A DNA stretch of 35,463 nucleotides from positions 1 to 35,463 of the IMG/VR virus record IMGVR_UViG_3300021962_000316; one strand, 5' to 3'. The notes under the pieces were generated by a model. The model ran no database searches. It was given only the letters and a program-made list of their open reading frames with translations, and was not told the origin of the DNA. Below are positions 6,188 through 12,213 of this stretch, one piece after another (the stretch's first letter is position 1; each line of letters begins with the position of its first letter). A program made the position numbers and the translations under genes. This DNA comes from a virus.

Positions 6188-6214
6188 TGCATTTGCATTT
6201 TATTTGCATTTGCA
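6186..6214. repeat. Two copies of a 12-base direct repeat
   Basis: TTTGCATTTGCA occurs at 6186-6197 and 6203-6214, starting 17 bases apart; each copy is itself two TTTGCA units. The repeats sit in the leader between the two ATPase promoters. They may be protein-binding iterons or simple low-complexity sequence. Confidence 0.6.
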
Positions 6215-6246
6215 CTGTTTGACTGTTTTTTTGTTACCATGCCCTA

Positions 6247-6275
6247 ATTATAGCACATTTTGCACATTCTGTCAA
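6247..6275 (-). promoter_or_regulatory. Sigma70-like promoter, distal (P1) for the AAA+ ATPase
   Basis: Minus-strand TTGACA, 17-base spacer GAATGTGCAAAATGTGC and TATAAT, all consensus. ATG 6240 follows the -10 after 6 bases and would be at or near +1. It is divergent from the plus-strand promoter at 6320. Confidence 0.8.
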
Positions 6276-6319
6276 CCGAAAACCCTTATCATATCATGGT
6301 CTTTTGAATACCCTTACGG

Positions 6320-6348
6320 TTGACACGGATACTAAAAGGTGTTATAAT
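6320..6348 (+). promoter_or_regulatory. Sigma70-like promoter of the plus-strand block
   Basis: Plus-strand TTGACA, 17-base spacer and TATAAT, followed by TGTGGC and then ATG 6355. Forty-four bases separate its -35 from that of the divergent P1 promoter, so both could be controlled together. The message for the GIY-YIG gene would be leaderless or nearly so. Confidence 0.8.
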
Positions 6349-6354
6349 TGTGGC

Positions 6355-6660
6355 ATGATTAGAAAAAAACGCATTGATCGTAAGCACATTGTCTACTGTC
6401 TGACTAACGTCGAGACTGGCGACTTCTATATTGGTATTACTCAGGGTTTCAGAAAAAGAGACCTCAAAATACGCGTACAAAAGCACATTAGACGAGCATT
6501 GACTGAGCATAAGTCCTGGGCATTATGCGACGCTATAAGGTCCTACGGGGTCTCAGCGTTTGTTGCACAAGAGCTTGCTGTCATTAGGGGCAAGCGTGAA
6601 GCGCATGCTTTGGAAAGATTGCTAATAGGTGAGTTGGCGCCAACATTGAATTCACATTAA
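6355..6660 (+). CDS. GIY-YIG nuclease-like protein (101 aa)
   Basis: The segment HIVYCLTNVETGDFYIG (residues about 10-26) is the GIY-YIG core (here V-Y-C...Y-I-G), followed by an Arg-rich helix with RVQKHIRRAL and H39-like His. A Glu late in the chain (ALERLLIGEL) fits the family's catalytic Glu. The family covers homing and other nucleases that cut DNA. ATG 6355 lies 6 bases after the -10 box, with no ribosome site, so initiation is probably leaderless. A longer frame from 6304 starts upstream of the promoter and is unlikely. It opens the plus-strand block. Confidence 0.75.
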   Translation: MIRKKRIDRKHIVYCLTNVETGDFYIGITQGFRKRDLKIRVQKHIRRALTEHKSWALCDAIRSYGVSAFVAQELAVIRGKREAHALERLLIGELAPTLNSH

Positions 6661-6694
6661 TCATGAAAAAAGCGGATGGAGAAAGAGATAGATT

Positions 6695-6913
6695 ATGAAT
6701 AGTCGAGACATAAATAACTTACAGTTTCTAATGAATGCTTCTAATGAAGAATTCGAGCAATGGTGTTTGCGTGCAACGCCAGATGATTATGATTATGCAT
6801 TAAGTCTATTTAAGGCAAAACGTGCAATTGATATGATGCATCAATTAGAAAAACCTGTAAACGATATATCTGATGCAAAAGATATATTAAAAAAATATAC
6901 TCTAAAAGGTTAA
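6695..6913 (+). CDS. Hypothetical helical protein (72 aa)
   Basis: Begins MNSRDINNLQFLMNASNEEF, followed by a conserved-looking W-C-x-x-A-T-P-D-D-Y-D-Y-A block. The protein is acidic and helical. GGAGAAAGAGATAGATT precedes the ATG. Similar short proteins occur in T4-type aquatic phages, in my recollection without known function. It lies 34 bases after the nuclease gene. Confidence 0.7.
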   Translation: MNSRDINNLQFLMNASNEEFEQWCLRATPDDYDYALSLFKAKRAIDMMHQLEKPVNDISDAKDILKKYTLKG

Positions 6914-6917
6914 TATA

Positions 6918-7163
6918 ATGGGTAGACAATCCGATTGGTTTATTGCTAATGGTTATAAACATACCTACGATTTAGGTGATAGGATAATGGGTCTTTGGAA
7001 TGGCATACCCTTTGTCGGTAGTGTAGGTAATGATCGTTTAGTTAATCTTATTGACGGACCTGAAATTACTGTGCATTTAGATCTCCCTATTAAATATAAA
7101 GATACAGTGTATAACATCATTATAGTAAAGCACAAAGATGTGGTACGACTTAAGCAAAGCTGA
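6918..7163 (+). CDS. Hypothetical beta-rich protein (81 aa)
   Basis: Begins MGRQSDWFIANGYKHTYDLG; the body alternates hydrophobic and polar residues, suggesting a small beta barrel, and ends in a basic strand. It starts 4 bases after the upstream stop. Its end overlaps the small membrane frame at 7138. No family name could be assigned. Confidence 0.7.
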   Translation: MGRQSDWFIANGYKHTYDLGDRIMGLWNGIPFVGSVGNDRLVNLIDGPEITVHLDLPIKYKDTVYNIIIVKHKDVVRLKQS

Positions 7164-7236
7164 TTGGTTATTCTTAGCAATCGTCGTGTCATTTGAATTA
7201 TGCTTTGTCATAATAGTATTGACTTATCTGTTGTAG
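7138..7236 (+). CDS. Small single-pass membrane protein (32 aa)
   Basis: A 32-residue frame begins MWYDLSKADWLFLAIVVSFE and continues as one hydrophobic helix to Leu-Leu. It overlaps the end of the previous gene by 26 bases and has only a weak ribosome site (AGTAAAG). Its C-terminal part overlaps the next promoter. Packing and hydrophobicity support it, but it may not be translated. Confidence 0.4.
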   Translation: MWYDLSKADWLFLAIVVSFELCFVIIVLTYLL

Positions 7237-7247
7237 TGCGTTATAAT
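7219..7247 (+). promoter_or_regulatory. Sigma70-like internal promoter
   Basis: Plus-strand TTGACT, 17-base spacer and TATAAT, 22 bases before ATG 7270, with AAGGAACAAT as ribosome site in between. It drives the coupled run 7270-9583. Confidence 0.75.
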
Positions 7248-7269
7248 ATAAAGATTCACAAGGAACAAT

Positions 7270-7476
7270 ATGGATTTTAGAACAGAGATTATTGATGTTA
7301 CTCGACGTCATTATGAGACAAAAATCGAGCAACATCGAATCAATGCAGAAGTTATTCTTAATCATGTAGTTAGTATCGGATTAGGTGAGGACATTACTAA
7401 TGCGTTTGATAATGAGATTGCTAGAATGGCGGAGTATGAGAATAAACTGCTGACATTAAAACACTATTTTAAATGA
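7270..7476 (+). CDS. Conserved phage hypothetical protein (68 aa)
   Basis: Begins MDFRTEIIDVTRRHYETKIE, a block I recall from short uncharacterised proteins of T4-type aquatic phages that carry T-E-I-I-D-V-T-R/H-x-H-Y. The whole protein is predicted helical and likely coiled. AAGGAACA precedes the ATG. It ends in an ATGA overlap with the next gene. Confidence 0.75.
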   Translation: MDFRTEIIDVTRRHYETKIEQHRINAEVILNHVVSIGLGEDITNAFDNEIARMAEYENKLLTLKHYFK

Positions 7477-7718
7477 CTGATGACGAGGCAGAACAAGCTA
7501 GATTAAAAGCATTAAATGCTGCTCTTAAAGATATAAGAGCAGGCAAAGATCCGGATGCTGTTCTGGAAGCTATGTCTAAATCATTAACTGCAAAGTTAAT
7601 GCATCCTATTATAGCTAAGATAAAGAATACTAAAATAGAATTTGATTTAGAAGAACATAAAAGAAAATATAACGAAGCATTTACAAATGGAAGACACGGA
7701 AATAGCAGCAATAGCTAA
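7473..7718 (+). CDS. Protein resembling the GluTR dimerisation tail (81 aa)
   Basis: A helical, charged protein with AGKDPDAVLEAMSKSLTAKL followed by Met-His-Pro. This resembles the C-terminal dimerisation region of glutamyl-tRNA reductase (HemA), where a D-P-x-x-V-L-x-x-L-S-x-x-L-T-x-K-L-x-H pattern is usual. Full HemA is over 400 residues and its catalytic domain is absent here, so this is not an enzyme. It starts in an ATGA overlap and overlaps the next gene by 32 bases. Role unknown. Confidence 0.7.
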   Translation: MTDDEAEQARLKALNAALKDIRAGKDPDAVLEAMSKSLTAKLMHPIIAKIKNTKIEFDLEEHKRKYNEAFTNGRHGNSSNS

Positions 7719-7833
7719 TCATATGCGAGAAGTATTCGGAGATAAAGTCCCCTCGCCTGAGCATTATCCCAAGATGTTTGATTATTATCTAAAACTGTAT
7801 ATCTATTTTTATAGGAAAGATTTAGTAGTATGA
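7687..7833 (+). CDS. Conserved small phage protein (48 aa)
   Basis: A 48-residue frame with REVFGDKVPSPEHYPKMFDY in the middle and a Tyr-rich end. I recall this block (V-P-x-P-E-H-x-P-x-x-F) from small uncharacterised phage proteins. It overlaps the 7473-7718 gene by 32 bases and shares ATGA with the next gene, so it is part of the coupled run. Confidence 0.6.
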   Translation: MEDTEIAAIANHMREVFGDKVPSPEHYPKMFDYYLKLYIYFYRKDLVV

Positions 7834-8114
7834 TTGTAAATAATATCCCAAGACCAAATGTCGATAAGCTCGATCATGCTGAATATATTGCAAGACAAAT
7901 TCTTGATATTAAGCGAGCTGATACTATTAAAATGGATGAAGCACCTAGACGTGCACTTGAGAAAATTCAAGCAAATGCTCGTATAGAGCAAGCATATATT
8001 CAGGCAAAAGAATTAGAAGAATTAAAATTATATACTGCACATAATAAGCGGCAGGATTACTATGATTACAAACGAATATTATTCGTTGGATTAAATTTTG
8101 ATAGATATAGCTAA
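7830..8114 (+). CDS. Hypothetical helical protein (94 aa)
   Basis: Begins MIVNNIPRPNVDKLDHAEYI; a long Ala/Glu/Lys-rich helix follows, then a C-terminal basic and aromatic tail (YDYKRILFVGLNFDRYS). The start lies in an ATGA overlap and the stop in a TAATG overlap, so translation is coupled on both sides. Function unknown. Confidence 0.7.
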   Translation: MIVNNIPRPNVDKLDHAEYIARQILDIKRADTIKMDEAPRRALEKIQANARIEQAYIQAKELEELKLYTAHNKRQDYYDYKRILFVGLNFDRYS

Positions 8115-8446
8115 TGGCAATCGCACCAACACCCCTGCCTTGGAATAAAGGGATATTATATAATTCAGATAATGTGAAGCATACTGAGTATGCGATTGGC
8201 GGCAAACTGATAACGGCGCAGCTAAATATACAAGATTATGAAGCAATATTGCTTGAAGATGATCCGAATTTTAAAGATGCACTTAAAGCTAGATTGCTCA
8301 ACATGCTAGTAGAATATATGATGGATAATAAGTTAGTTGAATTTACCCAATACCAATCTGCAAGTACAATGGCTCGTACTATATATGCTAGATGCTATGT
8401 TGCACCTGATTCACAAGTTAAAATACTTAAGACACTAAAAATATGA
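8114..8446 (+). CDS. Hypothetical protein (110 aa)
   Basis: Begins MAIAPTPLPWNKGILYNSDN and is a mixed alpha/beta protein with a helical middle (ALKARLLNMLVEYMMDNKLV) and a conserved-looking EFTQY. Related short proteins with an E-F-T-Q segment occur in T4-type phages, in my recollection. Starts in TAATG, ends in ATGA. Confidence 0.7.
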   Translation: MAIAPTPLPWNKGILYNSDNVKHTEYAIGGKLITAQLNIQDYEAILLEDDPNFKDALKARLLNMLVEYMMDNKLVEFTQYQSASTMARTIYARCYVAPDSQVKILKTLKI

Positions 8447-8973
8447 AAACAATTTATATTGATATGGATGGAGTCGTTGCAGACTTCAATGGTTTTATAG
8501 GTAATGTACTCGGTCGCCCTGTTAAATGGACAGACAGAAGCATTACACCCGAAGAATGGGCTAAAGTCGGCGCAATTGAAGATGTATACTTTCAATTACC
8601 ATTACTTAAAGATGCTACAACTCTTGTGGGATATTGCTCACAATTTAAAGATGAATACAATGTAGAGTTCTTAACAGCTTTACCAAGTAAAAAGTCTGTG
8701 CCAACAGCGTCGTCTGATAAAGAAAAATGGATTAATAAATACTTTCCTGGTTACAAAGTAAACTTTGGACCATTTAGTACTGATAAATGGAAATGGTGCA
8801 AGCCTGGCGATATGTTAATCGATGATAAGATGTCTAACATCGATGATTGGTTTGAAAAGGGCAAAGGCATTAGCATTTATTATAAAGAAAACATTCATGC
8901 TACCTTACATCATATTGATAAGGCAATTGGCAAGACAGAACCAATGAGATTTTTAGATGAAACAATTACTTGA
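8443..8973 (+). CDS. 5'(3')-deoxyribonucleotidase-like HAD phosphatase (176 aa)
   Basis: Residues 6-15 IDMDGVVADF are the HAD motif I of the NT5C family, with nucleophile Asp7 and acid/base Asp9. FLTALPS near residue 96 fits motif II (Thr), Lys residues in the DKEKWINKYFPG helix fit motif III, and MLIDDK near 120 fits motif IV. The length fits the family. Such enzymes remove phosphate from deoxynucleoside monophosphates and so adjust the nucleotide pool, probably acting on host- or salvage-derived dNMPs in phage. It starts in an ATGA overlap. Confidence 0.85.
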   Translation: MKTIYIDMDGVVADFNGFIGNVLGRPVKWTDRSITPEEWAKVGAIEDVYFQLPLLKDATTLVGYCSQFKDEYNVEFLTALPSKKSVPTASSDKEKWINKYFPGYKVNFGPFSTDKWKWCKPGDMLIDDKMSNIDDWFEKGKGISIYYKENIHATLHHIDKAIGKTEPMRFLDETIT

Positions 8974-9220
8974 AGACATAGCAAAAGAAGCAGGATTTGT
9001 ATTTTGGGGTGAAGAAGAAATCGGAGACGGCATTGACTGGTCTTGCGATTATACTAAAGAACTAGAGAACCTAGTTGAATTAATCGTTGCAGAATGCGTT
9101 GATGCTGTAGAAGTATCTGATACACACCATGCATATACATCATTTACGCTTGGTATAGCAGAAACATCTAAGGCCAAAGCAGTTAAAGCCATTAAGGATA
9201 GGTTCTATGGAAAAGATTAA
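8957..9220 (+). CDS. Hypothetical acidic protein (87 aa)
   Basis: Begins MKQLLEDIAKEAGFVFWGEE; the segment ELIVAECVDAV resembles the L-I-x-E-C-V/I block found in many small phage proteins, including 2213-2410 here. A C-terminal AVKAIKDRFYGK helix follows. It overlaps the nucleotidase gene by 17 bases. Function unknown. Confidence 0.7.
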   Translation: MKQLLEDIAKEAGFVFWGEEEIGDGIDWSCDYTKELENLVELIVAECVDAVEVSDTHHAYTSFTLGIAETSKAKAVKAIKDRFYGKD

Positions 9221-9299
9221 ACCTGCATTATCATTTATACTCATAGCACTGGCAACCATTGCGATTGTTGTGCTGCAAATCTATCACGGGGCATACTAA
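9207..9299 (+). CDS. Small single-pass membrane protein (30 aa)
   Basis: A 30-residue frame: a short basic start (MEKIKPALSF) followed by a helix ILIALATIAIVVLQIY and a HGAY tail. AAGGATAGG lies just upstream of the ATG. It overlaps the previous gene by 14 bases and ends in TAATG with the next. Good packing and ribosome site support it; function unknown. Confidence 0.5.
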   Translation: MEKIKPALSFILIALATIAIVVLQIYHGAY

Positions 9300-9583
9300 T
9301 GACAAATATTTTAGCTAGCTTTACAGATGACGAAATCGAAGAATGCTTTGAAGGTTCTTCGAATGTTGATATGGTAAGAGAAATTGCAAGCAAATGCGTA
9401 ACTGAAAATAAAACCATTGCTGAAATGGCATTTGGTCAGATGTTTGCTCGTGCTATAGAGGGATTCATCGGAGTCGAATATGAAGACAGCCCCGATGAAT
9501 GGGAAGAAGCTTGGGATATAAATGAAGATTGGGGCATTAGTATTGCCCGCAATCTTAATGATCTTATCTTATCAAAAAAATAA
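9299..9583 (+). CDS. Hypothetical acidic protein (94 aa)
   Basis: Begins MTNILASFTDDEIEECFEGS and is strongly acidic, with a helical core and a Trp-rich C-terminal half (DEWEEAWDINEDWG). It is the last gene of the plus-strand block; its stop codon directly abuts the stop of the opposite-strand cupin gene at 9584. No family recognised. Confidence 0.7.
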   Translation: MTNILASFTDDEIEECFEGSSNVDMVREIASKCVTENKTIAEMAFGQMFARAIEGFIGVEYEDSPDEWEEAWDINEDWGISIARNLNDLILSKK

Positions 9584-9970
9584 TTATAAGTCTTTAACCT
9601 TATCGACTTTATCCCAATAGTCGTCTGGTACTATATTGGAACAATTTGGATCATGCTGTGGTCCAAATATTTCCATGACTTCGCCATCTAAATCACGTAA
9701 TGCAAACACACAATAGTATATTGTATTATCTTCTAACGCTGTTATTGCGTGTTTCTGTTCTTTGCGAATGATGACAAATGTAGGAGCAGTAAACTCTTTA
9801 GGTTCTTTGCCTTCTACTTCAACTTTAATTTTACCAGATGTTAACAATGATATATGGTCAAACTTATGTTTGTGACCTCCAGCAGTTTCGCCGGCTTTGC
9901 TTAAAACATTTTGTCTGACCCAAATGTTACCGAAGTAACCCATTTCAAATAATTGCGGTCCTGCACTCAT
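9584..9970 (-). CDS. Cupin-fold protein, copy 1 (128 aa)
   Basis: The segment GGHKHKFDHISLLTSGKIKV fits cupin motif 1, with His of H-x-H and a third His, and KEQKHAITAL fits motif 2 with its His. Together they could bind one metal ion. The N-terminal MGYFGNIWVRQN block is shared with the copies at 30245 and 34381. All three lie beside tail-fibre genes. The start is in an ATGA overlap with the 9967-10395 gene. A metal-dependent enzyme or a structural accessory is possible; the substrate is unknown. Confidence 0.75.
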   Translation of the reverse strand: MSAGPQLFEMGYFGNIWVRQNVLSKAGETAGGHKHKFDHISLLTSGKIKVEVEGKEPKEFTAPTFVIIRKEQKHAITALEDNTIYYCVFALRDLDGEVMEIFGPQHDPNCSNIVPDDYWDKVDKVKDL

Positions 9971-10395
9971 ACTTCAGCAACGGGTGTTTGTGCAATCCAA
10001 GATAATGTTGGTTCATCCCAATAATATGCTTTTTCAAAACTAAAATCGTCCGGTCTAGGCACAGGCGCATCCCACATACAATTTTCTTCCGAGAATACCC
10101 ATGACGGAAATGGTTGATTCTGCATAGCTTGTGCAATCTTTGCTGCTTTTTCTTCAGCAGTCATATCGCGGTCTTCCCACACATCCATGACAACTCCGTC
10201 AACCCATTGATATGTAGGTTCGCCTCCTATATATTGATATATTCTATTATATGCTGGTCTTGCTACACGAACAAATCTTGCAAAATCTGCAGGTAAATTA
10301 TTCGTATCAATATGCGGGAATGCTTGTCTAAAGTTGTCCCCTAAGATAGGATGATCAACTGGTTGCCCGTCTACAATTTTAATATATAATTCCAT
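9967..10395 (-). CDS. Conserved phage tail-locus protein (142 aa)
   Basis: Begins MELYIKIVDGQPVDHPILGD followed by NFRQAFPHID, which I recall from T4-type aquatic phage proteins of unknown role. Its C-terminal region carries CMWDAPVPRPDD...YYWDEPTLSWI, an aromatic motif shared with the proteins at 28108 and 30709 and the tail of the cupin at 30245. CAAGGAGAAAATAAA precedes the ATG. Location and motif suggest a tail-fibre accessory or assembly role (inference). Confidence 0.7.
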   Translation of the reverse strand: MELYIKIVDGQPVDHPILGDNFRQAFPHIDTNNLPADFARFVRVARPAYNRIYQYIGGEPTYQWVDGVVMDVWEDRDMTAEEKAAKIAQAMQNQPFPSWVFSEENCMWDAPVPRPDDFSFEKAYYWDEPTLSWIAQTPVAEV

Positions 10396-10415
10396 TTTAT
10401 TTTCTCCTTGTACGT

Positions 10416-12179
10416 TTATACGTTTGCTGTATTTGTTGATGGATACGCCCTATATAGGAATGTAGGATTATATCCTGACCACATTAGTCGAACTGCACCA
10501 TTTGCACCTGCACCGCCAACATACGATCCACTATTTAGAGTTCCACCGCCGCCGCCACCGCCAAAGCTGCCGCCCAACGCACCGGGCCCGTTGCCACCAT
10601 TTGTGCCTCCAGAGCCGCCGCCGCCACCATTGAAGGCGGCTCCTGCCGCTCCGTTTGAACCTGCTCCATATATACCTACACCGCCACCTGCGCTCGCGTA
10701 TGCGCCGTTGGTACTCGCACCACCTCCACCGCCACCTCCACCTGAGCCTGCGGTTGAATTTACGGAGTAGCCATATGCACCTTGCGATCCGGTTCCACCG
10801 TTTCCGCTATAACCACCAGCACCACCGCCACCTGTACCAGAATAATCACCAGCGTACGCACCACCTGAGCCACCATTGCCACCGCCGCCTGGATAACTAG
10901 AAGGGTTAATAGCAATACCGCCGGCGGCCTGAGGGACAACTTGATCTTTGCCAGAGGTGCCACCGGTTGCTCTAATATATGAAGAATTGTTAAACCAACT
11001 AGTACCGCCAGGAGTACTTGGGTTATTAGCAGGAGCACCTGCACCAACATTTATTGAATATGTAGTTCCTGAAGTAACGGCAACGTTATTTACCCAGACA
11101 AGGCCACCTCCACCGCCGCCACCGCCGGAATAACGCCCGGGTCCTCCCTGATATCCACCGCCGCCTGCACCTACTGCAAGAACGCTAATGGTTGATACCC
11201 CGGCTGGTGCAACCCATGAGTAAGTGCCCGGTATTGTATATTCTGCTTGTCCCGGAGGAGTTATGCTTGTATCATTTATTATTACATTTGCATTTGCACG
11301 ACCATTATCCAATGATATTGTAAAATATTCTGTGCCCTCTGTTAATAGATCTGCATTTGCAGTAAAGGTTAATACTTGGTTATTAGCTGTTAAATTGCCC
11401 GTCATTAAGGGCGAACCATTAAAGTCTACATTACTTACACCGGTAATGGTATATCCAAGCGGCAACTGGCTAAGTGCATTGGTTACAAATGTTACCGTGA
11501 AACTATTATCTTCATTTACAGATGCAACATTCGCCGTTAACGTATAATATGCAACAGATGTATCATTTATTATTACATTTGCATTTGCACGACCGTTATC
11601 CAATGATATTGTAAAATATTCTACACCGTCAAGTATTAAGTCTGCATTTGCAGTAAATGTTAATACTTGACCATTTGATGTAAAATTACCTGTTAGAGAA
11701 GGAGATCCAATGAAATCAATACTACTTACACCGCCTGTAATAGTATATCCCAATGGCAATGCGTGAATAGCATTTGTATCAAGTGTTATATTAAACACAT
11801 TGCCACCATATTCATTAACAGATGCAACATTTGCTGTTAATGTATAATACGAATCAGATATAGTAACCGGTGCACGAGCTTGACCGTTATCAAGCGACAT
11901 TACAAATGTTTCTGCCCCTTCTGTTACCAAATCATCGCTAATAGTATACGTTCTAGTTTCACCATTTGCGGTAAATGTTCCAGTTAACGATGCATTACCA
12001 ATATCGGCAGAACTCACACCTGTAATTGTATAACCAAAAGAACCAGGTTTGTTCGTTGTAAAGGTTATAGTAAATGAATTACCTTCTACGATATTTGTTA
12101 CAGCTGTGAATAATCCGCTAACAGCCGGGGTAAGCACCATACTCAATCCCCCGCCAAATGATACGTTTCTTATTTCCAT
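10416..12179 (-). CDS. Tail adhesin: three Calx-beta repeats plus glycine-rich domain (587 aa)
   Basis: After a short N-terminal beta segment (MEIRNVSFGGGLSM), three Calx-beta-like repeats lie at about 25-108, 112-208 and 211-305. Each has a V-N/E-E-x-N start and an EG-x-E-x-F-x-I-S-L-D-N-G end. A linker TPPGQAEYTIPGTY leads to a glycine-rich domain (about 330-575) and a YPSTNTANV end. The second and third repeats share 64 DNA bases with one mismatch, showing recent duplication. Glycine-rich C-termini form receptor-binding polyglycine structures in some T-even adhesins; a receptor-binding role is inferred. AAAGGTTAAATAA precedes the ATG. Confidence 0.8.
   Translation of the reverse strand: MEIRNVSFGGGLSMVLTPAVSGLFTAVTNIVEGNSFTITFTTNKPGSFGYTITGVSSADIGNASLTGTFTANGETRTYTISDDLVTEGAETFVMSLDNGQARAPVTISDSYYTLTANVASVNEYGGNVFNITLDTNAIHALPLGYTITGGVSSIDFIGSPSLTGNFTSNGQVLTFTANADLILDGVEYFTISLDNGRANANVIINDTSVAYYTLTANVASVNEDNSFTVTFVTNALSQLPLGYTITGVSNVDFNGSPLMTGNLTANNQVLTFTANADLLTEGTEYFTISLDNGRANANVIINDTSITPPGQAEYTIPGTYSWVAPAGVSTISVLAVGAGGGGYQGGPGRYSGGGGGGGGLVWVNNVAVTSGTTYSINVGAGAPANNPSTPGGTSWFNNSSYIRATGGTSGKDQVVPQAAGGIAINPSSYPGGGGNGGSGGAYAGDYSGTGGGGAGGYSGNGGTGSQGAYGYSVNSTAGSGGGGGGGGASTNGAYASAGGGVGIYGAGSNGAAGAAFNGGGGGSGGTNGGNGPGALGGSFGGGGGGGTLNSGSYVGGAGANGAVRLMWSGYNPTFLYRAYPSTNTANV
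11268..11622 (-). repeat. Duplicated segment inside the Calx-beta adhesin gene
   Basis: Bases 11268-11331 and 11559-11622 match over 64 positions with a single mismatch and encode the end of the third and second Calx-beta repeats (about 291 bases, 97 codons apart). The longer flanks are also alike but less strictly. The repeat unit equals one domain, so recombination could add or remove domains in frame. Confidence 0.8.
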
Positions 12180-12205
12180 TTATTTAACCTTTTATTTCTA
12201 AATTC

Positions 12206-12213
12206 TATTTATG
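12206..12213 (-). promoter_or_regulatory. Possible T4-late-type promoter (one mismatch)
   Basis: Minus-strand CATAAATA, 7 of 8 matches to TATAAATA, 26 bases before ATG 12179. The spacing equals that of the better matches at 14570 and 34378. It overlaps the TAA stop of the upstream gene, which may explain part of the match. Confidence 0.35.

Noticed and set aside
10520-10760. CCGCCACC-type tandem repeats as a CRISPR array or satellite
   Set aside because: No regular repeat and spacer; the pattern comes from glycine-codon runs in the adhesin.
10408-10770. Proline-rich open frames on the plus strand opposite the adhesin genes
   Set aside because: They are mirror images of glycine codons (GGN read as CCN) and have no ribosome sites; the minus-strand adhesins explain them. 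The same holds for plus-strand frames near 29621, 31276 and 31567.
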